Shown here: positions 1-5,688 of the stretch, piece after piece
Numbering within the stretch: the first letter of the stretch is position 1
Layout: every line of letters starts with the position of its first letter
Source: VFMC01 sp037130535
Lineage (GTDB): Bacteria; Actinomycetota; Acidimicrobiia; Acidimicrobiales; Ilumatobacteraceae
Reading direction: 5' to 3'
Length of the DNA stretch: 8,784 bases
Assembly: GCA_037130535.1 (NCBI GenBank)
Contig: JBAXSU010000151.1
Coordinates: 1-8,784 of the forward strand
The notes under the pieces: model-generated
Database searches by the model: none
Seen by the model: the letters and a program-made list of their open reading frames with translations, nothing else
What the model was told of the DNA's origin: nothing
Position numbers and translations under genes: made by a program

Positions 1-1
1 G

Positions 2-163
2 ATCGAGGTGCTGTCGCGCCTGGTCAGCGAGCGCGGCACGCCGCTCTATCTTCGGTCCGACAACGGTCCCGAGTTCGTCTCGCGGGCGCTCCTGAAGTGG
101 ATCGTCGACCAGGGTATCGAGACCGCCCTGATCGATCCCGGCAAGCCCTGGCAGAATGGTACC
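2..163 (+). pseudogene. IS3-family transposase (integrase core), fragment cut at both ends
   Basis: The frame starting at base 2 has no start codon and runs in from the left edge. It reads as the retroviral-integrase-like core of IS3-family (OrfB-type) transposases. Visible are the second catalytic Asp in RSDNGPEF (about residues 18-25) and the conserved DPGKPWQNG stretch. In this family PWQNG is followed by a DESFNG-type block with a conserved Glu; here similarity stops at the NGT codons and the frame runs into unrelated sequence until a stop at 212-214. The catalytic Glu is therefore lost and the piece cannot encode an active transposase. It directly abuts the IS66 remnant, which suggests IS66 inserted into it. 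Family assignment is solid from the motifs; the exact IS name cannot be given. Confidence 0.8.
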
Positions 164-164
164 C

Positions 165-188
165 CTCCGCCGAGTACCGCGGGCGGAG
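165..188 (-). other. Hairpin just past the IS66 transposase stop
   Basis: CTCCGCC (165-171) and GGCGGAG (182-188) form a perfect 7-bp stem with a 10-base loop. The hairpin starts 4 bases after the TAA of the transposase remnant. It has no T-run on either strand, so an intrinsic terminator is doubtful; it may be part of the IS66 subterminal end. Confidence 0.45.
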
Positions 189-192
189 TTCT

Positions 193-720
193 TTACGCCG
201 CCAGGGCGTCGTGAACGGAGTTTTGCTTGCGCCAGTTCCAGGGCATCAGTTCATCGAGCTTTTGGACGGGATGGCCGGCGATACGGGCGAGGATGTCGGC
301 CAGCCAGGCCTGGGGATCGACGTCGTTGAGCTTGGCGGTGACGATGAGGCTGTACATGAAGGCGGCACGGTCGCCGCCACGATCGGAGCCGGCGAACAGC
401 CAGGCTTTCCTGCCAAGGGCGATGCCACGCAGGGCTCGTTCGGCGGCATTGTTGCTGAGGCAGATGCGGCCGTCGTCGAGGAATCGGGCGAAGGCGTCCC
501 CACGCTTGAGCATGTAATCGATGGCGCCGGCGACGTCGGAGTGGCGCGACAGCTTGCGGCGTTCCTCGCGCATCCACGCTTCGAGCGCAGCGACCAGTGG
601 CGCGGCTTGTTCCCGGCGAACGGCGAGCCGCCGATCGGCCGGCAGACCGTTGATGGAGCGCTCGATCTCGAACAGGGCGTCGATCCGCTGGATGGCTTCC
701 AGCGCAGTCGGCGAGATGGC
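193..720 (-). pseudogene. IS66-family transposase (TnpC), C-terminal remnant
   Basis: Read on the minus strand without a start codon, the frame gives about 175 residues that follow the IS66 TnpC pattern. An ISPTALEAIQRIDALFEIE stretch comes first, then EAWMREERRKLSRHSDVA, then RFLDDGRICLSNNAAERALR, which holds the catalytic Glu of the DDE set, then GRKAWLFAGSDRGG and AKLNDVDPQAWLADILARI. It ends at a TAA (193-195). Full TnpC is roughly 500-550 residues, so only the last third remains. Upstream of 720 the frame meets a stop at 733-735 and shows no more IS66 similarity, so both Asp residues of the active site are missing. An internal Met at 573 gives a 126-residue open frame, but that is not a real start. 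It is inactive and cannot move on its own. Confidence 0.88.
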
Positions 721-940
721 TCCGGACGTACTTCAGCGTGCCGGCATCACGAAGCGCGTCGGCATGCTTTCGTTCGACATGGCAAAACTGTTATCGCATC
801 TCACGCTCGCGAAAGCGTTCAAGGGCATTTCGGAATATCCGAGCGTGTTGCGTGATGTGAGCTTCGTCGTCGGGGAGAAAGTCACGCACGGCGATCTCGT
901 GAAAGCTTTCATGAGCGTCGATGCGCAGGTCGTCGAAGCC
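707..940 (+). pseudogene. pheT: Phenylalanyl-tRNA synthetase beta subunit (pheT), internal fragment
   Basis: The plus-strand frame beginning at 707 reads VGEMAPDVLQRAGI, then VGMLSFDMAKLL, then FKGISEYPSVLRDVSFVVGE and HGDLVKAF. These follow in order the PheT segment that ends the B-domain core (GE-x-HP-x-VL, then a VxxFELDLDALL-like strand) and enters the FDX-ACB anticodon-binding domain (Y/FPSV-x-RD-x-x-x-VV). About 78 codons remain of a roughly 800-residue protein; there is no start, and the LFDVY-type continuation expected after the last helix is absent. Bases 781-900 are 55% G+C by hand count (66 of 120), against 77% for a typical stretch at 7141-7200, so the fragment looks foreign. On the left it overlaps the IS66 remnant by about 14 bases; on the right it merges with a native gene. 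The call rests on remembered motif order, not a search. Confidence 0.66.
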
Positions 941-1252
941 CTGCGGGGCGGCACCGGCCAGCATGGCCAGGTCGACGGGTCGGGGCACCGGCGGCTCGAC
1001 GATGAGCGGCTGCGCACCGGGCGGACGCGAGTTGGCAATGATCTGGCGGCGTTCGGCGCTACTCGAGCGACGGAACTTCTTCTCGCCCATCACCTCGAGC
1101 GGACCGAGCGACGGGTGCTCGGGGCGGGTCGACCGCCACCACCACACCGTGACCACCGCGAGCGCGATGCCGAGCAGCACCAGCCCAGCGGCGACGAGGT
1201 AGATGATCCGGTCGGCGTTCGCGTCGGACAGGTCGGCAGCCATCTCCCTCAT
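791..1252 (-). CDS. Small single-pass membrane protein with a replaced C-terminus
   Basis: The 153-residue frame starts at an ATG at 1252-1250; a second ATG at 1243 is also possible but has an AGGGAG right against it, too close to serve as its ribosome site. Residues 16-39 form one hydrophobic span ending in WWWR, so the chain probably has a short outside N-terminus and a cytoplasmic tail. The tail has a basic, Ser/Arg-rich stretch (KKFRRSSSAERRQ, residues 58-70) and then a Pro-rich segment (77-92). From about residue 105-112 the codons become the antisense of the PheT-like fragment, so the last 40 or so residues, up to the TAA at 791-793, are probably not original. The function is unknown. 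It is divergent from the gene at 1283 with only 30 bp between start codons. Confidence 0.55.
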   Translation of the reverse strand: MREMAADLSDANADRIIYLVAAGLVLLGIALAVVTVWWWRSTRPEHPSLGPLEVMGEKKFRRSSSAERRQIIANSRPPGAQPLIVEPPVPRPVDLAMLAGAAPQGFDDLRIDAHESFHEIAVRDFLPDDEAHITQHARIFRNALERFREREMR

Positions 1253-1282
1253 TCTGCCGTGCCGATCGGGCATCCTGTGTGC

Positions 1283-1681
1283 ATGGAGTTCTTCTGGTTC
1301 GTGCTGTCGATCGCCGTCTGCGTCGGCCTCGCCTGGGTGGCCATCCGTCTCGAACCACACTGGGTGTCGAAAGACGGCCGCAGCATGCTGTGCGCCGGCC
1401 AGTACATCGACGCCCAGGGCAACCCGCAGGGCCGCTGGCGCGAGACCCGGGTGTTCGTTCCCGAGGAAGGGCCGCTTCGCGTCGAGCAGAAGCGGTTGAT
1501 GCGCCGAAACGCCTCGTACTGGCAGCTCGAACAGCAGGCTCCCGCCAAGGGCAGCAAGGCCGTGTTCCTTCTGCGCGGCCACGACAGCGACGGCACACTC
1601 GCGTTCCTCGCGCTGCGCTTGCCGGCCCGCAGCCGTGCGCTGGCGATCATGCAGGGCCGACTCGGCGCCCAGTCGGCCTAG
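1283..1681 (+). CDS. Hypothetical membrane-anchored protein
   Basis: This gene encodes 132 residues from ATG 1283 to TAG 1679-1681. Residues 3-21 are hydrophobic and aromatic (FFWFVLSIAVCVGLAWVAI) and should act as an uncleaved anchor. The rest is soluble, basic and probably beta-rich (GRWRETRVFVPEEGPLRVEQ; QGKSK-like basic patches; AVFLLRGH; TLAFLALRL). I recognise no family. The same frame stays open far upstream only because of high GC and the pheT fragment; codon pattern, the hydrophobic N-terminus and the divergent gene argue for the start at 1283. There is no Shine-Dalgarno sequence; CATCCT at 1271-1276 could be a -10 of a leaderless transcript. Its end lies 12 bp from the convergent end of metX. 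Confidence 0.72.
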   Translation: MEFFWFVLSIAVCVGLAWVAIRLEPHWVSKDGRSMLCAGQYIDAQGNPQGRWRETRVFVPEEGPLRVEQKRLMRRNASYWQLEQQAPAKGSKAVFLLRGHDSDGTLAFLALRLPARSRALAIMQGRLGAQSA

Positions 1682-1693
1682 AGACCGGCGACC

Positions 1694-2863
1694 TCAGCCG
1701 CCCGCAACCTGGTCGAGGAACCGGGCGATGGGCGGGCCCACCTGGTCGAACTCGATGAGGAACGCATCGTGCCCGTGAGGCGAGTCGAGTTCGATGTACT
1801 CGCTCGACGGACTGTTCACCAGCAGCGCGGCGATCTGTCGCTGCTGGTAGGTGGGGTACAGCATGTCGCTCCAGATACCCACCGCGAGCGACGGCACGCG
1901 CACCCGCGCCATCGCCGCCTCGAGCCCACCTCGATGGCGGCCGACATCGTGCAGATCCATCGCCTTGCCGATGAGCAGATAGCTGTTGCTGTCGAAGCGA
2001 CGCACGAGCTTGTCGCCGTGGTATTCGAGGTACCGCTCGACCTCGAAGCGCTGCCACAGACCGAGCGAATTCGACAGCTCGTTGCCGTCGGCCAGGTCGC
2101 GACCGAACTTGTCGGTGAACACGTTGTCGCTCCGGAACGTCACCTGGGCGATCATCCGCGCCACGGCCAAGCCCTCGCTCGGGCCCTCGCCGGCCGGAGC
2201 GTCGTAGTAGTCGCCGCCCCGCCAGCGCGGATCGAGACGAATGGCCCGGCGCCCGATGGCACCCCACGCGATCTGCTGGGCGGTGGCCTGCGCACACGTG
2301 GCGATGGGCACGATCGACCGCACCCGCTGCGGGAACGTGAGCGCCCACTCGAGCACCTGCATGCCACCCATCGATCCGCCCACCACCGCATGCCAGGCAC
2401 CCACACCGAGGTGCGTGGCCAGACGGGCCTGAGCGCGCACCATGTCGCGGATGGTGACCACCGGAAAGCGGCTGCCGTAGGGACGGCCGTCAGCCGGATG
2501 CGGAGAGGCCGGCCCGGTCGAGCCCTGGCAACCGCCCAGCACGTTGGCGCACACCACGAACCAGCGGTCGGTGTCGATAGCTCGGCCCGGGCCGATGACG
2601 TCGTCCCACCAACCCGGTGCCGGATGTCCGCGGCCGGCCTCGCCCGCCGCATGGCTGTCGCCGGTCCAGGCGTGGCACAGCAGCACCGCGTTCGAGGCGC
2701 GCTCGTCGAGCGTGCCCCACGTCTCGTACGCCACCGTCACCTCGTGCAAGGTGACGCCACCATCGAGCGCGAAGGGGCGATCAGGGGCGAACGTGTAGAA
2801 CTGCCGGCGGCCGGGCGGATCGCCCGGCACCCATGCGCCGCTGACGGGTGCCAGATCGCTCAC
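1694..2863 (-). CDS. metX: Homoserine O-acyltransferase (O-acetyltransferase type)
   Basis: MetX transfers an acyl group, normally acetyl from acetyl-CoA, to the hydroxyl of L-homoserine, the activating step of methionine synthesis in the cytoplasm. The 389-residue product has the alpha/beta-hydrolase fold of the family and the usual length. The nucleophile elbow VVGGSMGGMQVLEWA has Ser164. Asp333 lies in GIWSDMLYP and His365 in HGHDAF, completing the triad. Also typical are HAWTGDSHAAG (64-74), the NVLGGCQGSTGPAS region (107-120) and FTDKFGRDL. The start is GTG at 2863-2861, since a strong AGGAGG lies 6 bases upstream; longer frames from 2992 would run through the riboswitch. Acetyl rather than succinyl use is assumed, since specificity varies in this family. 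Control by S-adenosylmethionine is suggested by the leader. Methionine partners (metY, metB) are not in the window. Confidence 0.94.
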   Translation of the reverse strand: MSDLAPVSGAWVPGDPPGRRQFYTFAPDRPFALDGGVTLHEVTVAYETWGTLDERASNAVLLCHAWTGDSHAAGEAGRGHPAPGWWDDVIGPGRAIDTDRWFVVCANVLGGCQGSTGPASPHPADGRPYGSRFPVVTIRDMVRAQARLATHLGVGAWHAVVGGSMGGMQVLEWALTFPQRVRSIVPIATCAQATAQQIAWGAIGRRAIRLDPRWRGGDYYDAPAGEGPSEGLAVARMIAQVTFRSDNVFTDKFGRDLADGNELSNSLGLWQRFEVERYLEYHGDKLVRRFDSNSYLLIGKAMDLHDVGRHRGGLEAAMARVRVPSLAVGIWSDMLYPTYQQRQIAALLVNSPSSEYIELDSPHGHDAFLIEFDQVGPPIARFLDQVAGG

Positions 2864-2878
2864 TGCTGCCTCCTCTCG
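2861..2878 (-). promoter_or_regulatory. Strong ribosome binding site and GTG start of metX
   Basis: On the minus strand GAGAGGAGG is followed by CAGCA and the GTG start. This is the best Shine-Dalgarno match in the window and fixes the start of metX against in-frame ATGs further upstream. Confidence 0.8.
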
Positions 2879-2889
2879 CCACTGCTCGC

Positions 2890-2903
2890 CCACCACTCGG
2901 TGG
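2890..2903 (-). promoter_or_regulatory. Perfect short hairpin ahead of the metX ribosome binding site
   Basis: CCACC and GGTGG (5-bp stem, 4-base loop) lie about 15-20 bases upstream of the AGGAGG on the metX transcript. There is no following T-run. It may be part of the switching region between the SAM aptamer and the start codon, but a role is only inferred. Confidence 0.35.
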
Positions 2904-2948
2904 TTCCGATCATTCGCAGTACGAGACGCCTTGGTTGCCGAGAGACTC

Positions 2949-3040
2949 GACCACATCGTGTCTGGTCCGCCGAGGCGGGAGACGCTTGGCACCTTGGGGC
3001 GTTACCCAGGTTGCCGGGCCCGAAGGCCGCTCGTAATGCG
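2949..3040 (-). ncRNA. Putative SAM riboswitch (SAM-I/SAM-IV superfamily) in the metX leader
   Basis: The minus strand upstream of metX carries the conserved core of SAM-I/SAM-IV aptamers in the right order. CCGGCAACC (GGCAACC at 3015-3009) is followed by a P3-like hairpin (GGG paired with CCC, with flanking CCT and AGG), then AAGGTGCCAA (GGTGCCAA at 2993-2986). Before the core a GGCC-TTCG-GGCC hairpin stands where P2 should be. ACG-A-GC (near 3034) can pair with GCGT (near 2984) as a closing helix. Two further hairpins follow: CCGC/GCGG at 2978-2967 and GACCA/TGGTC at 2967-2949. The element should sense S-adenosylmethionine and turn metX down, which fits its gene. The P2 arm looks much shorter than in classical SAM-I. 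The exact class (SAM-I, SAM-IV or the SAM-I/IV variant) and the outer limits are not settled. Confidence 0.72.
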
Positions 3041-3046
3041 TGGCGA

Positions 3047-3052
3047 ACTGTA
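3047..3052 (-). promoter_or_regulatory. Candidate -10 hexamer for the riboswitch-metX transcript
   Basis: TACAGT on the minus strand fits TANNNT. Transcription about 7 bases further on (near 3040) would begin right at the 5' edge of the SAM aptamer, leaving metX with its own promoter just past the stop of the preceding gene. No convincing -35 element is seen. Confidence 0.42.
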
Positions 3053-3062
3053 GCAGTGTGCC

Positions 3063-3920
3063 TCAGCGATACCGCTGTTCGATGTCGAACACGGCGGGTA
3101 GGCCGACGATCTGGCCGAACCCCTCGAAGTCGACGAGTCGGTCGAGGTGACTACGCAGGCTGCCCTCGGCGGCGAGTTGGTCGAGCGATACCTGGATGGC
3201 CCGCACCGCGCTGAACAGCAGCGACAGCGGCGACACGATGAGCCGGAACCCCAACTCGGCCAGTTCGGCCGGCGTGAGCAGCGGCGTGCGACCGGTCTCG
3301 ACCATGTTGGCCACCAGGGTGATGTCGGGCAGCGCCGCGGCGACGGTCTCGAGTTCGGCGATCGACTCGGGCGCCTCGACGAACAGCGCGTCGACACCGG
3401 TGTCGCGGGCCATCTTCGCCCGCTCGATGGCCTCGTCGAGCCCGATGGCGGCGCGGGCGTCGGTGCGGGCCGTCACGTGCAACTCGGTGCGGTGCTCGCA
3501 CGCCGCACGCAGTTTCGCCAGCCAATCGGCGCGCTCGATCACCTGCTTGCCCGCCATGTGCCCGCAGCGCTTGGGCCACACCTGGTCTTCCAGGAACATG
3601 CCCGCCGCGCCCGCCTGCTCCCACAACTCGACCGTGCGGATGGTGTTGATGGGGTTGCCGTAGCCGGTGTCGGCGTCGACCACCACGTTCAGCCCAGGGT
3701 TGGCGGTGCAAACCCTACGGGCCACCTCGGCCATCTCGGTCTGGGTGAGCAGGCCGAAGTCGGGGGCGCCGAGCAGCGTGCCGCTGACGCAGTAGCCCGA
3801 TAGGAACACCGTCGAGCAACCGGCCTGTGCGGCCAGCCTGGCCGACAGGGCGTCCCACACCCCGGGCATGAGCACGCTGTCGCCGCGGGCGAGTCGGTCG
3901 CCGAGGTCGGCAGCGCCCAT
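3063..3920 (-). CDS. PEP mutase/isocitrate lyase superfamily enzyme, 2-methylisocitrate lyase-like
   Basis: The 285-residue product is a compact (beta/alpha)8 lyase of the isocitrate lyase/phosphoenolpyruvate mutase superfamily, whose members make or break C-C or P-C bonds next to a carboxylate using Mg2+. Landmarks are the SGYCVSGTLLGAPDFG loop (41-56), DADTGYGNP (82-90, metal ligands), EDQVWPKRCGH (111-121) with the catalytic Cys119 in the KRCGH loop, ARTDAR (151-156) and VEAPES (181-186). KRCGH with Cys is the lyase signature, found in 2-methylisocitrate lyase and isocitrate lyase and absent from many mutases, hydrolases and oxaloacetate decarboxylases. Cleavage of a 2-methylisocitrate-like substrate is the best guess; the exact substrate is open. 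No prpC or prpD lies nearby. Its ATG shares the A with the TGA of the acyl-CoA synthetase gene (TGATG), so the two are probably translated together. Confidence 0.85.
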   Translation of the reverse strand: MGAADLGDRLARGDSVLMPGVWDALSARLAAQAGCSTVFLSGYCVSGTLLGAPDFGLLTQTEMAEVARRVCTANPGLNVVVDADTGYGNPINTIRTVELWEQAGAAGMFLEDQVWPKRCGHMAGKQVIERADWLAKLRAACEHRTELHVTARTDARAAIGLDEAIERAKMARDTGVDALFVEAPESIAELETVAAALPDITLVANMVETGRTPLLTPAELAELGFRLIVSPLSLLFSAVRAIQVSLDQLAAEGSLRSHLDRLVDFEGFGQIVGLPAVFDIEQRYR

Positions 3921-5575
3921 CAGCCGATCCCGGTGGTGTCGATGCCGAGGCGTTCGATCGCCACACCCTTCAGCCGCTTGTAGTCGACCTTGCCGTTGGG
4001 GGCGCGGCCGATCGTGTCGACCACCACCAACTGGCGCGGCGCCTTGTAGGCGGCGAGGTGTTCCTTCACGTGCTCGGCCAGATCGGGCAGGGTGACCTCG
4101 GCACCGGGCTCGGCCTCGACCACCGCACAGATGGTCTCGCCGAAGCGCGGATCGGGCAGGCCCACGGCAACCGCGTCACGCACACCGGCGTGCTTCTTCA
4201 GCGCCTCCTCGACCTCCTCGGGGAACACCTTCTCGCCGCCGGTGTTGATGCACACCGAACCACGGCCGAGCAGCTTCAGGCTGCCGTCGGCGTTCACCTC
4301 TGCCCAGTCGCCCGGCACACTCCAGCGCCGGCCCTCGAACGTACGGAACGTCGACTCGGTCTTCACCTCGTCCTTGTAGTAGCCGAGCGGGATGTAGCCG
4401 CCCACGGCCACCATGCCCTGCTCGCCCGACCCGGGTTGCACGCGCTGGCCCTCGGGGTTGAACACCGCGCAGTTGGCACCGAGCGCGAACGTGGCCGTCT
4501 GCTCGGCGGCCCCGGCAGCCGACACCGAACCGCCCATGCCCACGGCCTCACTGGAGCCGAACGAGTCGAACAGCACCACCTGCGGGATGTGGCGCAGCAG
4601 TCCCGCTTTGTTCTCGCGGCTCCACATCACACCCGACGACACGACGAGCGCCAGGCTGGTGGTGTCGTAGTGATCGGGGTTGGCCTCGAGGTGATCGAGC
4701 ATCGGGCCGGCGAACGCCTGGCCGACGATGATGAGGTTGGTCACTCGACGATGCCGGATGGTCTCGAACAGTTCTTCCACGCTGAAGCGACGGTTGACGA
4801 GCGTGACCACCGCCCCGCCGCCGGCCATCGAGTTGAGCGCCGAGAACTGGCCGGTGCCGTGCATGAGCGGGCAGGCACTGAGCATGACGCCACCTGGCAC
4901 GGCCGGGTCGATGCGGCCCACCAGATCGGCCACGTCAGTGGCGGGCGGGATGCCGAACGTGGCGTTACCACCGGCGCCGAGCACGTTGAACAGGTCGTCC
5001 TGACGCCACATCACACCCTTCGGCATGCCGGTGGTGCCACCGGTGTACAGCAGCAGCAGATCGTCGCCGCTGCGCGGCCAGGCCACCTGCGGCCGGTCGG
5101 CGCCTACGGCCACCACCTGCTCGTAGGGCGTGGCCCATGCCGGGCCGCTGCCGGTCTCGTCGCTCACCACGTACCAGCGCCGCACCGTGCCGAGGCGGTC
5201 GCGCACCTGCTCGACGATGTCGGTGAAGCAGGCGTGGAACACGACGGCCTCGGCGTCGGCGTTGTCGAACAGGTAGACGATCTCGTCGGGCCCGTAGCGG
5301 TAGTTCGTGTTCACAGGCGCCATCGCCACCTTGAACGCCGCCGTCATGGTCTCCATGTACTCGGGGGCGTTGTAGAGGTAGCAGGCCACCTTTGAGCCCT
5401 GCGTCATGCCGATACCCACGAAGTCGGCAGCGAGCGCATTGGCCCGCCGGTCGAACTCGCCCCAGGTGATCACCCGGTCACCCTGGATCTGGCACGGTCG
5501 CTCGGGCGCACGCGCGGCGACGGATTCATAGATGTCGGCGAAGTTCCAGTTGGTCATGTCGGCTGTGCCAGTCAT
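3920..5575 (-). CDS. Acyl-CoA synthetase (FadD19/PRK07798-like AMP-forming ligase)
   Basis: This 551-residue adenylate-forming enzyme activates a carboxylic acid to acyl-AMP and then acyl-CoA. Motifs in order are YTGGTTGMPKGVMWRQ (177-192, ATP phosphate loop), PLMHGTGQ (236-243), DSFGSSEA (337-344), IPLGYYKD (395-402), GDWAEV (422-427, ribose-binding Asp), GRGSVCINTGGEKVFPEEVE (437-456, hinge and C-domain entry) and GRAPNGKVDY (523-532) with catalytic Lys529. The VMWRQ after the phosphate loop and the VCINTGGEK form are typical of the actinobacterial group that includes steroid or branched-chain acyl ligases such as FadD19; the true acid is unknown. The start at 5575 is preferred: GGGGGA lies 6 bases upstream. 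ATGs at 5581 and 5557 are alternatives. The longer frame to 5686 would cross the divergent operator region and is rejected. The gene leads the coupled pair with the lyase. Confidence 0.9.
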   Translation of the reverse strand: MTGTADMTNWNFADIYESVAARAPERPCQIQGDRVITWGEFDRRANALAADFVGIGMTQGSKVACYLYNAPEYMETMTAAFKVAMAPVNTNYRYGPDEIVYLFDNADAEAVVFHACFTDIVEQVRDRLGTVRRWYVVSDETGSGPAWATPYEQVVAVGADRPQVAWPRSGDDLLLLYTGGTTGMPKGVMWRQDDLFNVLGAGGNATFGIPPATDVADLVGRIDPAVPGGVMLSACPLMHGTGQFSALNSMAGGGAVVTLVNRRFSVEELFETIRHRRVTNLIIVGQAFAGPMLDHLEANPDHYDTTSLALVVSSGVMWSRENKAGLLRHIPQVVLFDSFGSSEAVGMGGSVSAAGAAEQTATFALGANCAVFNPEGQRVQPGSGEQGMVAVGGYIPLGYYKDEVKTESTFRTFEGRRWSVPGDWAEVNADGSLKLLGRGSVCINTGGEKVFPEEVEEALKKHAGVRDAVAVGLPDPRFGETICAVVEAEPGAEVTLPDLAEHVKEHLAAYKAPRQLVVVDTIGRAPNGKVDYKRLKGVAIERLGIDTTGIG

Positions 5576-5592
5576 GTGCATCCCCCAATGCG

Positions 5593-5646
5593 CTGATCGT
5601 TCAGCCAGTCTGACTGACGAGAGCGTCAGATCGGCTGATGGATCAG
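5593..5646. promoter_or_regulatory. 54-bp imperfect inverted repeat, likely operator array between divergent genes
   Basis: Arms 5593-5614 and 5625-5646 match at 18 of 22 positions. Three perfect 6-bp blocks (CTGATC, TCAGCC, TCTGAC and their complements) are separated by 2-bp mismatches, with a 10-bp centre. Inside lie three smaller dyads: CTGA-N4-TCAG at 5593-5604, CTGACG-N4-CGTCAG at 5614-5629 and CTGA-N4-TCAG at 5635-5646. Their centres are 23 and 19 bp apart, about two helical turns. It sits in the only space between the acyl-CoA synthetase start (5575) and the SET gene start (5689), so a dimeric repressor, for example of the TetR or GntR type often tied to acyl-CoA genes, could control both. 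The repressor gene is not in the window. Confidence 0.6.
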
Positions 5647-5688
5647 AGAGTAGACGGCGGGTACGTGCCGGGTACATGCTCTGCACCC

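Larger units (their letters stand above)
159..720 (-). mobile_element. IS66-family element, 3' remnant
   Basis: This is the extent of DNA I attribute to an IS66-type element: the transposase remnant plus the short tail after its stop codon. The outer end is placed near base 159, where the IS3 reading frame breaks and the bases start GTAC. IS66 ends often start with GTA, but this match is weak. The other end is lost: similarity stops near 720, where a PheT-like frame begins. No second inverted repeat and no 8-bp target duplication can be seen, as expected if the rest of the element has been deleted. The outer boundary is an inference; the inner one is good to about 15 bases. Confidence 0.55.

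Noticed and set aside
521..1681. Long plus-strand open frame joining the pheT piece to the gene at 1283
   Set aside because: It crosses the IS66 remnant, the pheT fragment, the antisense of the membrane protein and then a native gene. No family spans it; the openness comes from high GC. Only the parts are annotated.
2864..2992. Upstream ATG start for metX at 2992
   Set aside because: The added 43 residues would be encoded by the riboswitch region and do not resemble MetX; the GTG at 2863 has a strong ribosome site.
1769..3214. 481-codon plus-strand frame opposite metX
   Set aside because: It has His/Arg/Gly-rich shadow composition and no domains, and metX on the other strand has a full catalytic triad and family length.
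4058..5395. 445-codon plus-strand frame opposite the acyl-CoA synthetase
   Set aside because: It is an antisense shadow rich in His, Arg and Gly; the minus strand carries all adenylation motifs.
5576..5686. Longer N-terminus for the acyl-CoA synthetase starting at 5686
   Set aside because: It would run through the divergent operator repeat and the start of the SET gene, and the extra residues do not fit the family.
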